A stretch of DNA of 64,000 bases from Chlorobiota bacterium. GTDB taxonomy: Bacteria > Bacteroidota > Ignavibacteria > OLB7. This document shows, piece by piece, positions 28,086-37,847 of the stretch. The stretch lies in contig CP065014.1 of NCBI GenBank assembly GCA_016700335.1, forward strand, positions 533,001-597,000, given 5' to 3'. The translations under genes were made by a program, and so were the position numbers. How positions within the stretch are numbered: the first letter of the stretch is position 1; each line of letters starts with the position of its first letter. The notes under the pieces were generated by a model that was given only the letters and a program-made list of their open reading frames with translations, was not told the DNA's origin and ran no database searches.

Positions 28086-29105
28086 TTATTTAGAAGAAAA
28101 AGTTGATATACATTTCTCAAAAACTGGCAAGTAGTTATCTTTTTGAGGGATGAAATAATTAACAGTTATTCGATAAAGTTTAACTCCATTCATTGCAAAA
28201 TATGCTTTACTTGCAACGTTCTTACCGCCATTGTAATTAAATACGAATCCTGGTAAATTACCTACTTTTGTTGCAGAAGCAGCTGACTTATAAGCCTTTT
28301 TATTTTGTTCAACTATTTTATCTAATGCAATTCCTTTAGGATCTAGTATATCTATTTGAATTGAACAATCATTTCTTGCTCCTGTAAAAGTAACAGTACC
28401 TTTATTTCCATTTGTTGGACTAAAGTTTGCTGGATGTTGGATTGTAAAATTAGGACTAGAAAAACTTTTTAATGTAGTTGAAGGAGGTTCAGTTAAATCT
28501 GCTGGCTTAGCATTAGCAGAATCATTAGTAGTAACTACAGCTGCAGCTTTTGCAATTGATCCAGTTACAAAAGCTTTTTGAACTTCATCAAATATAACTT
28601 TATAATCGTCATAATTCCCTATTACTCCAGTTTCTAAATAAGTAATAACACTATCTTTAATTACATAATATCTTTCAGCTTTAAATTTAGTGTCTTCTAC
28701 ATCAAAAGCATAACTAACTTTAGTAGCTGACATGCCATTGAGTGTTGTAATCCCCTCATTTTTAAATACGTTTGGATCTGTGAAAACAGATTTCATTCCT
28801 TCAATAGATGTTTGTAATTCTGCATCACCTCCAATCATTGATCCTACCATGATTTTAGCACCACGCTCACCTTGAGGATCAAAATCTGTAAATCCAGATT
28901 GAATCTTTTCAGATGAATAAAACATAGCAACTTTACCTGGGTCAACTGCCTGAGCCCATCCTTTTGGATACTTAACTCCAAACTTTAAAGATGGATCTGA
29001 ATATTCTGTATAGCTTGAAACCGTTTCTGGTTTTGGGGCATCTTTTTTACATGCAGATATAATTGATGCTAAAACTAATAGAACTAAAACTAATATCTTT
29101 TTCAT
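28086..29105 (-). CDS. lipoprotein with two PsbP-like domains
   Basis: 339 residues; lipobox LASIISAC (Cys 19). Two copies of a PsbP/MOG1-like alpha-beta-alpha fold follow. The first starts YSDPSLKFGVKYPKGWAQ (residues ~36-180), the second SSPNFTIQHPANFSPT (~218-339). Each contains an Asp-rich DPQGERGAKI / DPKGIALDKI turn, a G-x-Sa-T/PGF strand and a final FEKCISTF-like helix. A Pro/Thr/Ala linker of ~35 residues joins them. Such proteins bind substrates or partners at the periplasmic face of Bacteroidota membranes; the role is unknown. rodZ is 78 bases upstream on the same strand. Confidence 0.7.
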   Translation of the reverse strand: MKKILVLVLLVLASIISACKKDAPKPETVSSYTEYSDPSLKFGVKYPKGWAQAVDPGKVAMFYSSEKIQSGFTDFDPQGERGAKIMVGSMIGGDAELQTSIEGMKSVFTDPNVFKNEGITTLNGMSATKVSYAFDVEDTKFKAERYYVIKDSVITYLETGVIGNYDDYKVIFDEVQKAFVTGSIAKAAAVVTTNDSANAKPADLTEPPSTTLKSFSSPNFTIQHPANFSPTNGNKGTVTFTGARNDCSIQIDILDPKGIALDKIVEQNKKAYKSAASATKVGNLPGFVFNYNGGKNVASKAYFAMNGVKLYRITVNYFIPQKDNYLPVFEKCISTFSSK

Positions 29106-29183
29106 TTTTTTAATGAGAGATTAAAAATTATAAGCCTTATTTATTTATAAATATTTTCTAATAAAAATTCTTTAAAGTAAAAA

Positions 29184-30173
29184 TTATGGATTCCCTGAGG
29201 TGGATGGTCTTACTTCAGTTGGCGTTATAACTTTCATCAAAGAAGGTTTAGGTTTTTTTGATTTTGTTGTAACAACTGAGCTCTTTTTTGTAATAATTGC
29301 TGTCACTCTATGTACTCCAATTGAGTCAATCAATTGACTTTTAACAGCTGATTGCTTTGGTCCCAAAACACCTAATGGTTTCTCATTAAGATATAATTGA
29401 AGATTACCAGCATTACCCAAAGAGACTCTGAAGTTTTTTTCTGCTCGCCAAGTTTTAGTCTGTCCACTATCTATCACTCCAGTTTCAGTTCTAGAACCAT
29501 CTAAAAGAACTGAGTACCAAACCTGTGCAACTGCATGACCATCAAGCCTTAAGCTATCTTTTATTTGAGCTGATAAAATTGCAGATAATGAATCATCATC
29601 AAATCTAGGTGAAACATCACTTGGAGAGTCTGCAAATTGATTGTCTTTAGTCATTGACTGCAATCCCTTCTGAGCTACAGAGGTGTCATCCACTTTAAAG
29701 TAAAAGTAATAGATTCCAGTTCCAATCAAAAGTAAAACAACAACAATTGAAATAACATTTTTTATAATACTTGTATCAAATGCACTTTGAGTATTAGTAT
29801 AATAAGAAAGATTTTTATTTTTTTTATCTTTTGGATTTAGAGATTCAGATTCAGATTTTTGTGCAAATGAACTAAAAGAATAACTTGGAGCTTTTAAATT
29901 ATTACTTTCAACAATTGGTAAATCTACTTTAGTGAAACTAAGAACTTGTTTTGATTGAATTCCTAATTCTTCTAAAACCTCATTCGAATTTAAACCAACT
30001 AATTTAGCATACTCTTTAATGAAATGTTTCCTGTGAGAAGCTGGAATAAACTCTAAATTATTATCATCAATTGCTTGTATAAACTTGGGTTGTATATATG
30101 ATCTTCTGGCTATATCAGCAACACTTAATTTATTTTGCTCACGAGCCGATTTTAATTTTTCTCCTATTGACAT
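29184..30173 (-). CDS. rodZ: RodZ-like cytoskeletal helix-turn-helix membrane protein
   Basis: 329-aa type II membrane protein of the RodZ family, which anchors MreB and supports rod shape. A cytosolic HTH_25 domain comes first (GEKLKSAREQNKLSVADIAR, YIQPKFIQAIDDNN, KHFIKEYAKLVGLN), then a charged linker and one membrane helix near residues 138-160 (NVISIVVVLLLIGTGIYYFYF). The periplasmic part includes a DUF4115 domain (~205-290: VWYSVLLDGSRTETGVIDSG, FRVSLGNAGNLQLYLN). No mreB gene is in this window, so the symbol rests on architecture only. Transcribed divergently from ssb with a 16-bp palindrome in between. Confidence 0.82.
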   Translation of the reverse strand: MSIGEKLKSAREQNKLSVADIARRSYIQPKFIQAIDDNNLEFIPASHRKHFIKEYAKLVGLNSNEVLEELGIQSKQVLSFTKVDLPIVESNNLKAPSYSFSSFAQKSESESLNPKDKKNKNLSYYTNTQSAFDTSIIKNVISIVVVLLLIGTGIYYFYFKVDDTSVAQKGLQSMTKDNQFADSPSDVSPRFDDDSLSAILSAQIKDSLRLDGHAVAQVWYSVLLDGSRTETGVIDSGQTKTWRAEKNFRVSLGNAGNLQLYLNEKPLGVLGPKQSAVKSQLIDSIGVHRVTAIITKKSSVVTTKSKKPKPSLMKVITPTEVRPSTSGNP

Positions 30174-30318
30174 TCTGCTTTTAATGTTGTTATTTTTCTT
30201 TTTTTAGAAAATTAAAATGAATAATTAAATTCAATTTAAAAATATTTTAAAAATACGAAATATGAGTTGAAATTTGTTTGAAGGAATTTCATAAGTTGCA
30301 CATTCATAATAAGTAGGC

Positions 30319-30334
30319 GTTACTTATAAGTAAC
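30319..30334. promoter_or_regulatory. perfect 16-bp palindrome between rodZ and ssb
   Basis: GTTACTTATAAGTAAC reads identically on both strands. It lies in the divergent intergenic region, 38 bases before the ssb start and about 145 bases before that of rodZ, without a loop, which favours a dimeric-regulator operator over an RNA hairpin. The extra half-site AAGTA just upstream (30311-30315) adds to this. Confidence 0.5.
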
Positions 30335-30371
30335 AAATTAACAATTCATTATCAAATTATTTATTAAAAAA

Positions 30372-30833
30372 ATGGCAAGAGGATTAAACAAGGTTATGAT
30401 TATTGGACGTATTCAACCCAATGCTCCAGAATTGAGATATACACAAACCGGTCAGCCAGTATGCACTTTCAAAATGGTAACAGACGAAAGTTATAAAGAT
30501 AAAGAAGGGAATACTGTTGAACGTGCTGAATGGCATACAATTGTTTTCTGGGGGAAACCTGGCGAAATTATCAATCAATATATGAAAAAAGGAAGCCAAA
30601 TGTATGTTGAAGGAAGATTACAAAGCAGGAAGTATGATGATAAAGATGGTGTTACTAGGTATGTAACCGAAATTGTAGGAAGCGATTTTGCTTTTTTAGA
30701 TAGTGTTGGTCAAAGAAATGATGAATCTAATTCTGGTTCAAATGCACAAGTTAATAATAATAGTGGTACGTCAAATACTAATTCACATAATGATTCACCT
30801 TCATCTAATCAAAATGATGATTTACCTTTTTAA
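30372..30833 (+). CDS. ssb: single-stranded DNA-binding protein
   Basis: 153-aa SSB that coats ssDNA and recruits repair and replication proteins. The OB fold starts with LNKVMIIGRIQPNAPELRYTQTGQPVCTF, a classic SSB opening, with WHTIVFWGKPGEI and GSQMYVEGRLQSRKYDDKDG following. A Gly/Ser/Asn-rich linker leads to the acidic DDLPF tip that binds partner proteins. Length is standard. sbcD/sbcC lie downstream after a long gap and terminator, so they are not its operon. Confidence 0.97.
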   Translation: MARGLNKVMIIGRIQPNAPELRYTQTGQPVCTFKMVTDESYKDKEGNTVERAEWHTIVFWGKPGEIINQYMKKGSQMYVEGRLQSRKYDDKDGVTRYVTEIVGSDFAFLDSVGQRNDESNSGSNAQVNNNSGTSNTNSHNDSPSSNQNDDLPF

Positions 30834-30835
30834 TT

Positions 30836-31382
30836 TAATAGGTTAATATATTTTTCAAGAAGTTTTACTTTCTAAAAAAATATTTAAACTTATAATGTTA
30901 ATTTTTAGCTTGTTAATATAATAAATACCAAATCATTTTAAATTATTTGTAATGAATGATTAAGCAACTCAAAAACTTTATTACTAAGTTAGTGAAATCT
31001 CTCAGATTATAGAACTCAATCAAAAAGTTCTCAGTTTCTGGGAGTTTTTTTTTAAACAAATCAAACTTAAAAATAATAGAAATCGGAATTGTACTTTACT
31101 TCAAAAATAATTTTGCTAATTGATTTCCTAATTGAAGATTAATTTACCCTTTAAGGAGTATTGAAATAACTTAATAAAAAATCAGACAACACATTTTAGT
31201 AAATTCAATCAATTCTTCTTTTGAAAATTTAAAGTAGATCTTGGTAAAACTAAAGAACACTTACTTTGAATTGATAAACTTAGATGACAAATATAATTTT
31301 ATCATCTACAACTTTTATTTATCAGGTTTGTATTTTTTAATTCTAATTATTATTTTTCTAATATCTTATACTAAAAATTGTT
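30836..31382. other. 547-bp non-coding region between ssb and sbcD
   Basis: No ORF. It contains a 7-bp stem at 30931-30961, the bipartite terminator hairpin at 30999-31044, and a 7-bp stem at 31281-31308 (TAGATGA/TCATCTA). The part after the terminator (31054-31382) must hold the sbcDC promoter, but no full consensus is visible. The 30900-31053 part could be a small RNA ending at the terminator. Confidence 0.45.
30999..31053 (+). terminator. intrinsic terminator with bipartite stem
   Basis: CTCTCAG (30999-31005) pairs with CTGGGAG (31038-31044, one T-G) and, inside an internal loop, AGAACT pairs with AGTTCT; a run of nine Ts follows. It lies 165 bases after the ssb stop, which is far for an ssb terminator and could instead end a small RNA. 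Confidence 0.75.
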
Positions 31383-32603
31383 ATGAAAATACTTCATACT
31401 GCAGATTGGCATATAGGTAAAAGATTAGGCGAATTTTCTCGCTTTGAGGAACAACGAAAAGTATTAAATGAGATATGTGAAATCTCAGATAAAGAAAATC
31501 CAGATATAATTATAATTGCTGGTGATTTGTTTGATAATAAAAACCCTACCAGCGAATCTATCGAATTACTTTATACAATTCTTAAAAGACTTACTAATAA
31601 TGGTACTAAGCCAGTTATAGCCATTGCAGGAAATCATGATTCACCAGATAGAGTTGATTCTGCTGATGTATTAGCACGTGAATGTGGAATAATATTTGCT
31701 GGTTATCCTAATTGTGAGATAAAATTATTGGATGTCAGTAATGGATTTTCTATAATTAAAAGTGATAAAGGTTTTATTGAAATTAAGTTGCCTACTTCTG
31801 ATATTCCTATTAGAGTTTTATTAACTCCTTATGCTAATGAACAAACTCTAAAAACTTTTTTAGGTCAAGATAATTCTGAAGATGAGTTAAGATTAATTCT
31901 TAAAAATCATTGGAAAGAAATTGCTGATAAATATTGTGATAATAGCGGTGTGAATTTGTTAGTCGCACATTTGTTTTTTTCTAAAAAAGGGAATGATATT
32001 GAATTAGAAGATGAAGATGAAAAATCAATCTTGCATGTTGGTGGTGCTCAAGTAATTTATTCTAATGATATTCCAAAACAGATCCAATATTCTGCTTTGG
32101 GTCATTTGCATAGAAGAATATCAATTGAGAAAAATGTTGTTTATAGTAGTAGTCCAATTGCTTATAGTTTTGGAGAAACCAACCAAACAAAGTATGTAGT
32201 TCTCATCAATGCTGAACCAGGTGATGAGGTAACTATTAAAGATATACCTTTAGTTAATGGTAGGAAATTGTTGAGAAGTACTTTTGATAATATCGATAAA
32301 GCTGTTGAATGGTTAACTGAAAATTCTGAAGCAATTGTAGAAATTACTATTGTTTCAGAAAATAGTTTTTCGGATGAAGATGGTAAGAGATTGAGAATGG
32401 CACATAAAAGAATTCATTGTATTATACCTCAAACTAGTATTAATCCAAATGAGGTTTCCTTAACAAGAAATATTGATTTGAATAAAAATATTGAGGAATT
32501 GTATAGAGATTATTTTGAATGGAAAACTAATCAAAAACCGAATAATCAATTGATGGAATTGTTTAGAGAAGTAATTGCAACCGAAATAACAGAAGATAAA
32601 TGA
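31383..32603 (+). CDS. sbcD: exonuclease SbcD (Mre11 family nuclease)
   Basis: Nuclease subunit of the SbcCD complex, which cleaves hairpins and protein-blocked DNA ends. The 406-aa protein has all Mre11 phosphodiesterase motifs in order: TADWHIG, AGDLFDN, AGNHDSPDR, a histidine at VAHLFF, and ALGHLH, so both metal ions can be bound. A capping domain follows. Its stop overlaps the sbcC start by 4 bases (ATGA), giving coupled translation of the two subunits. Confidence 0.96.
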   Translation: MKILHTADWHIGKRLGEFSRFEEQRKVLNEICEISDKENPDIIIIAGDLFDNKNPTSESIELLYTILKRLTNNGTKPVIAIAGNHDSPDRVDSADVLARECGIIFAGYPNCEIKLLDVSNGFSIIKSDKGFIEIKLPTSDIPIRVLLTPYANEQTLKTFLGQDNSEDELRLILKNHWKEIADKYCDNSGVNLLVAHLFFSKKGNDIELEDEDEKSILHVGGAQVIYSNDIPKQIQYSALGHLHRRISIEKNVVYSSSPIAYSFGETNQTKYVVLINAEPGDEVTIKDIPLVNGRKLLRSTFDNIDKAVEWLTENSEAIVEITIVSENSFSDEDGKRLRMAHKRIHCIIPQTSINPNEVSLTRNIDLNKNIEELYRDYFEWKTNQKPNNQLMELFREVIATEITEDK

Positions 32604-35600
32604 AACCTATTTCACTTACATTAAAAGGAATCTATTCTTATAAAGAAGAGCAGACCATCAATTTCAAGCACCTTACAGAGTCTGGGTTGTTTGGAATTTT
32701 TGGAGAAGTTGGGAGTGGGAAATCTGTAATTTTAGAAGCTATAACTTATGCATTGTATGGTGAAACTGTAAGAATGAATAAGCAACAAAATCGTAGTTAT
32801 AATATGATGAATTTACTTTCAAATGAATTCCATATTGATTTCATATTTGTTCATGGATCTGACGGGAAAGAAATTGAATATAGATTTACTGCTTCGGCAA
32901 AAAGGAACAAAAAGAAATTTGAAGATGTAAAAACAATTGATCGTAAAGCTTATAAAAAAATTGATGAACAATGGATGCCATTAGAATCAATTGATGGAAA
33001 ATTAATATTAAATTTAAGTTATGATAATTTTAAAAGAACAGTAATTATTCCTCAAAATAAATTTCAAGAATTTTTAGAACTAAGTGGGACAGATAAAAGA
33101 TCAATGATGGAGGAGATATTTGACTTAAGCAAATATAATCTTTACAAAAAAATTGATTATTTAGATAAAATTAATAATGAGAAAATAAATCAAATAAATG
33201 CTAAGATATCACAAATTGGAGATGTTTCTAATGAAGTTTTGGAGAACGAAGAAAGGAATCTAAATGAAGTTAAAAAGTTGATTGAACAGAATGATGAAAT
33301 ATTAGATAAGTTCTCAACCCAAGACAAAAAATATGACTGGTTAAAAAATATATTTAATCAGATAGATGCAAATAATTCTCGACTAGAAAATCTTAATTCT
33401 AAGAAACAATTCTATTTGGAAAAATCTAATCAGTTGAAGAATTATGAAAAATGTTACAGAGAGTTTAAATTTATGCTTTCGAGTATTGAAAACAAAAAAA
33501 TTGAATATTCCTCAAAAGTTTCATCAATTAAAAGTGATGAATCAGACAGAATTAAACTTGAAGTTTCCTTAGAAAGTCTATTAGAGGAATTCAATTTAAT
33601 TAAAACTAAATATGAAAATAAAAATGATTTGATTCAAAAAGTAAATGATTTTAATTGCATAATTGAAATAAATAATTTAATATCTTCCTTAAATAGAAAA
33701 AAAATAAATATAGATAAAATTAAGAGAAGTATTGAAAATTATGATTTTGAAATTAAAAATATTAATGAGCAATTAAATGTCAAAATAAATGAAGTTGAAA
33801 ATTTGAATTTAACTGCACGTAATTTGCAAACACTTTCTGAAATTAAGTATTGGTTCAATTTGAAAAATAATTTCATGAAAAATTTGGATGATACTAAAGT
33901 TGAAAATAAATTTAATTTAAATGAAATTTTAAAAATTGAAGAAGAGTTAAAAAATACAATAGAAAATGCAATCTCAAATGGATTGATAAAAAATAATGAA
34001 ATTAAAATTAGTAATCAAATAAGTGACAAGAAAAAGAGTATCGAAATAGAAATTATTCACATAGATAAAGAGATAAATTTAGTTACAGTTCAACAAAAAT
34101 TAAAAGAGTTTACACAAACATTATCTAATGGAGAAGCTTGCCCATTATGTGGATCTCTTGAGCACCCAAAGCCATTGGTAACGAATGATTTACAGAATAA
34201 TTACATTAATGATAATAAAAAGATAAAATGTAAAGAAAGAATTAAAAGTCTAGATTTATTATTCGAAAAATTGAAAGAATTACATTCAAATAAAAAAATC
34301 TATTTGGACTCAAATATCAGGTTAAATGAAAAAATTAATAAACAACAAAATGATTTAAAAAATCATGATGCATTGTTTGTATGGAGTGATTATAAACTGA
34401 TTGATGAATATGAGATTATTAACAACTATAAAATTGCAAAGTTAAATAGTGAGCAAATCGAAATATGTAAATCTTTTATTGAAAAGTTGAGGAATGATAT
34501 TGATAAAAAAAATCAAAATAAAAAACAGGATGAAAGTGAAATACTTAAGTATGGGAATGAGCTAATTACAATTGAGACCAAATGTAATACCTTGAAGGAA
34601 GTGGTAAAATTGAGCAATTTTCAAGAAGTAGAAATGATGAATAATACTCAAATTGAAATTAAAATTAAGAGCTTAAACCAGGAGATAATATCAATTGATA
34701 ATAATTTTGAAATAAAAGAAAAACAACTTAAGGAAGTTGAGATTAAAAAAAATGTATTAGATGGACAAATAATTTCTCAGAAAACTATGCTAGAAGATAT
34801 TGAGTTTCAACTTAAAGAAGAGATTGAGAAGTTAAATGAAAAGTTAATTGAAAACAACTTCAATAATGTAGAAGAAGTTAATGTAATTTTAAATAAAAAC
34901 CTAAATGTTGAAGTAGTTCGAAAAGAGATTGAACAGTTTAAACTTGATATTAATACTTGTGAAAAAAATAAATTAGATTTTTTTAATCAATCAAATGGTG
35001 AAGTTTATAATAGTGAATTACATGAAAAATTAAAGTTTGATTTAGATAGTGTAACAAAGGAACAGAATGAGTTACGAGTTTCAGAAGGAAGTTTAAAATC
35101 AACCATTAGCAATTATAAAAAAGCAATAATAGAAGTAAGTAATTTTAATAATAACTTAGAGAATTTAAATATCAGAGCTTTCAATTTAAATTTACTAAAA
35201 TCACATTTTGTAGCAAAAGGAAAAGGATTTTTAGATTATATTATTTCAGTTTATTTGAATCAACTTTGCGATTCAGCAAATGAAAGATTCTATAAAATGA
35301 CTTCTCAGAATTATAAACTAGTTGTAACAGAAGACAATAATTTTGAAGTAAAAGATTTTTTAAATGGTGGAAAAGTTCGAGGAGCTTTTACTTTATCTGG
35401 TGGGCAAAAATTTCAAGCAGCACTTTCGTTAGCATTAGCATTATCTGGAAGTATTCAAACTTATAGTAACTCTAAACAGAATTTCTTTTTTTTAGATGAA
35501 GGTTTTGGTTCATTAGATAAATCTACACTTGAGAATGTATTTGATACATTAAAATCGTTACTTAATGAAAACAGAATTGTTGGTGTAATTTCACATGTGG

Positions 35601-35686
35601 AAGAAGTCAAGCAGGAAATTGATGTGTATTTGAAAATTAGAAAAGACAAAGATAAAGGTAGTATAATTGAAACAAGTTGGAAATAA
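32600..35686 (+). CDS. sbcC: exonuclease SbcC (Rad50 family ATPase)
   Basis: 1028-aa SMC-like ATPase partner of SbcD. The N-terminal Walker A is EVGSGKSVILEAI near residue 40. Long Lys/Glu/Asn-rich coiled coils span ~190-850, interrupted by the zinc hook CPLCG near residue 513. The C-terminal lobe has the ABC signature LSGGQKFQAALS and Walker B FFFLDEGFGSLD. The Q-loop reads VIIPQNKFQEF. Everything needed for activity is intact. The coiled-coil region shows extreme A-rich codon use, in keeping with the base composition. Confidence 0.96.
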   Translation: MKPISLTLKGIYSYKEEQTINFKHLTESGLFGIFGEVGSGKSVILEAITYALYGETVRMNKQQNRSYNMMNLLSNEFHIDFIFVHGSDGKEIEYRFTASAKRNKKKFEDVKTIDRKAYKKIDEQWMPLESIDGKLILNLSYDNFKRTVIIPQNKFQEFLELSGTDKRSMMEEIFDLSKYNLYKKIDYLDKINNEKINQINAKISQIGDVSNEVLENEERNLNEVKKLIEQNDEILDKFSTQDKKYDWLKNIFNQIDANNSRLENLNSKKQFYLEKSNQLKNYEKCYREFKFMLSSIENKKIEYSSKVSSIKSDESDRIKLEVSLESLLEEFNLIKTKYENKNDLIQKVNDFNCIIEINNLISSLNRKKINIDKIKRSIENYDFEIKNINEQLNVKINEVENLNLTARNLQTLSEIKYWFNLKNNFMKNLDDTKVENKFNLNEILKIEEELKNTIENAISNGLIKNNEIKISNQISDKKKSIEIEIIHIDKEINLVTVQQKLKEFTQTLSNGEACPLCGSLEHPKPLVTNDLQNNYINDNKKIKCKERIKSLDLLFEKLKELHSNKKIYLDSNIRLNEKINKQQNDLKNHDALFVWSDYKLIDEYEIINNYKIAKLNSEQIEICKSFIEKLRNDIDKKNQNKKQDESEILKYGNELITIETKCNTLKEVVKLSNFQEVEMMNNTQIEIKIKSLNQEIISIDNNFEIKEKQLKEVEIKKNVLDGQIISQKTMLEDIEFQLKEEIEKLNEKLIENNFNNVEEVNVILNKNLNVEVVRKEIEQFKLDINTCEKNKLDFFNQSNGEVYNSELHEKLKFDLDSVTKEQNELRVSEGSLKSTISNYKKAIIEVSNFNNNLENLNIRAFNLNLLKSHFVAKGKGFLDYIISVYLNQLCDSANERFYKMTSQNYKLVVTEDNNFEVKDFLNGGKVRGAFTLSGGQKFQAALSLALALSGSIQTYSNSKQNFFFLDEGFGSLDKSTLENVFDTLKSLLNENRIVGVISHVEEVKQEIDVYLKIRKDKDKGSIIETSWK

Positions 35687-35719
35687 TTTTTGTTTTAAAA
35701 AAGTTCATACTATTTTATT

Positions 35720-36406
35720 TTATAACACATTTGTTTTAGTTTCAATAATTTTCAAAACTGAATTAACTTGCTCAGTTATTGACATATTAGAAGTATCTAA
35801 CTCTATTGCATCATCTGCTTTTTTTAGTGGACTTTCATCTCTAGTTGAATCAATTCTATCACGTTCTAAAATATCTTTAATCAAATCTTTTAAATCAATT
35901 ATTTCACCAGACTTTTCTAATTCCAAAAATCTTCTTTTAGCTCTTGATTCTATATTTGCTATCATATAAATTTTAACATCAGCATTAGGATAAACAACAG
36001 TTCCAATATCTCTTCCATCTAAAACAACGCCTCCTTTTTTACCCATTTCCCTTTGCAACTCAACCATTCTTTTTCTAACAAGTGGATACATACAAACAAC
36101 TGAAACATTATTAGAAATATCATTTTTACGAATTTCCTTAGAAACATCTATTTCATTAAGCATTACTTTTAAAAGAAATTCTTTATCATGCTCAATTTTT
36201 ATATTTACATTCATTGCAATGAACTCTACATCATCTTTATTACTCGGGGATACTCCGGCTTGTAATACTGCTAAAGTAATTGCACGATACATAGCACCTG
36301 TATCAATGTAATTTAAATTGAGTTTTTTTGCAACCAACTTTGCAGTAGTACTTTTTCCTGAAGCAGCAGGACCATCAATTGCTATTACAATTTTATCCCT
36401 TATCAT
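35720..36406 (-). CDS. cmk: cytidylate kinase
   Basis: Phosphorylates CMP and dCMP with ATP in pyrimidine nucleotide recycling. The 228-aa cytosolic protein has a P-loop GPAASGKST at residues 11-19, NYIDTGAMYRAIT for CMP binding, VVLDGRDIGTVVYPNADVKIYM and a lid-type RAKRRFLE, then RDRIDSTRDESPLKKADDAI near the C-terminus. All are textbook Cmk features. It lies 84 bases downstream of purA; a 6-bp ATCCTG/CAGGAT hairpin (36433-36456) sits between them. Confidence 0.96.
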   Translation of the reverse strand: MIRDKIVIAIDGPAASGKSTTAKLVAKKLNLNYIDTGAMYRAITLAVLQAGVSPSNKDDVEFIAMNVNIKIEHDKEFLLKVMLNEIDVSKEIRKNDISNNVSVVCMYPLVRKRMVELQREMGKKGGVVLDGRDIGTVVYPNADVKIYMIANIESRAKRRFLELEKSGEIIDLKDLIKDILERDRIDSTRDESPLKKADDAIELDTSNMSITEQVNSVLKIIETKTNVL

Positions 36407-36490
36407 AAATATAATTATTAGTTATAAAATTAGATCCTGACAAATTGCAACAGGATATACTTTAAAAAATATAGAATAAAAAAATATGAT

Positions 36491-37756
36491 TTATCTTAGA
36501 ATCATTTGATTTCTTGCGGGTCCTGTACCAATTGATGATATTTTTACTTCTAAATAATTTTCTATAAATGAAATATAATTTTGAGCTTCTGAAGGTAAAT
36601 TATCAAAACCATCAAAATTTTTTAATTCAGTATTCCAACCTTTTAAAGTTTCAAATATTGGTATTACTTTCTCTAGTGTAACTGCATCACTAGGGAAATA
36701 TTTTACAAATTTTCCATCTATAGTGTAACTTGTACAAACCTTTATTTCTGAGAATTTATTTAAAACATCAAATTTAGTTAAAGCAATTTCTTTCACTCCG
36801 TTAATCATACAAGAGTATTTTAAAGCAAATAAATCTAACCATCCACATCTTCTTGGTCTGCCAGTAGTAGCTCCAAATTCTTGTCCTTCACTTCTAAGAG
36901 TTTCACCAATTCCATCTACAAGTTCAGTTGGAAATGGTCCGTTACCCACTCTAGTGCAGTAAGCTTTTGCTATTCCAATTACATTTGTAATAGATGTTGG
37001 AGGAACTCCAAGCCCTGTGCAAGCACCACCACTAGTAGGTGAAGAACTTGTAACAAATGGATAAGTTCCATGATCAATATCTAATAAAGCACCTTGAGCA
37101 CCTTCAAGTAACAAGTTTTTGCCTGATTTTATTGCGTCATTTAAAAAGTAAGTTGTGTCGGTAATAAAAGAATCTATTCTCTTATCAAATTCCAGATATT
37201 CTGTAATAGTCTTTTCAACGTCTAACTGAACTGAATCATATAATTTGTCAAATGATTTGTTTTTTTGTTGAATTGCAGATCTAAATTTTTCAGAGAGTTT
37301 ATCTCTATCCAACAAATCAACAATTCTAATACCAGATCTATTATATTTATCAATATAAGCAGGACCAATCCCTCTGCCCGTTGTTCCAATTCTTTGACCA
37401 CTTTCTTGAAGCTTATCGAGTTGCTTATGATATGGCATTATTAAATGAGCATTATGGCTAATTTTTAATCTACCAGAAACAGAAATTCCAAAAGATTCAA
37501 GAAGAGTAATTTCCTCCATAAGAGCTGTAGGGTCTATAACAACCCCATTTCCAATTACACAAATTACTCCATCATGAAGAATTCCAGAAGGAATCAAATG
37601 AAGAACATATTTTCTATCACCCACAACAATAGTATGACCAGCGTTTGCTCCACCTTGGTATCTTGCAACTATGTCCGATTTCTCAGCAAGTAAATCCACT
37701 ATTTTTCCTTTTCCTTCATCTCCCCATTGAGCACCAACAATAATTTGAACTGACAT
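36491..37756 (-). CDS. purA: adenylosuccinate synthetase
   Basis: Uses GTP to join IMP and aspartate, the first committed step to AMP. The 421-aa protein opens with the GTP loop GAQWGDEGKGK and the catalytic Asp within it; then YQGGANAGHT with the catalytic His, IGTTGRGIGPAYIDK, LLEGAQGALLDIDHGTYPFV, TTGRPRRCGW and the terminal GTGPARNQMI. All are conserved and the length is standard. Only neighbouring cmk is also a nucleotide-metabolism gene. Confidence 0.97.
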   Translation of the reverse strand: MSVQIIVGAQWGDEGKGKIVDLLAEKSDIVARYQGGANAGHTIVVGDRKYVLHLIPSGILHDGVICVIGNGVVIDPTALMEEITLLESFGISVSGRLKISHNAHLIMPYHKQLDKLQESGQRIGTTGRGIGPAYIDKYNRSGIRIVDLLDRDKLSEKFRSAIQQKNKSFDKLYDSVQLDVEKTITEYLEFDKRIDSFITDTTYFLNDAIKSGKNLLLEGAQGALLDIDHGTYPFVTSSSPTSGGACTGLGVPPTSITNVIGIAKAYCTRVGNGPFPTELVDGIGETLRSEGQEFGATTGRPRRCGWLDLFALKYSCMINGVKEIALTKFDVLNKFSEIKVCTSYTIDGKFVKYFPSDAVTLEKVIPIFETLKGWNTELKNFDGFDNLPSEAQNYISFIENYLEVKISSIGTGPARNQMILR

Positions 37757-37847
37757 TAATTTACTAGTATAATTTGATTTTGATTTGACGATAATTTAGA
37801 ATTGCAGAATTTAATAAGGAAAAATAGAATTTACTTTTACTCTTAAA

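Noticed and set aside
29184..30173. DNA-binding transcription regulator
   Set aside because: The HTH is of the RodZ type and is fused to a membrane helix and a periplasmic DUF4115 domain, so a cytoskeletal role is more likely.
31383..35686. SbcCD as part of an antiphage defence island
   Set aside because: Both proteins have the ordinary housekeeping architecture and the neighbours (ssb, cmk, purA) are core genes; no toxin, nuclease or restriction gene is nearby.
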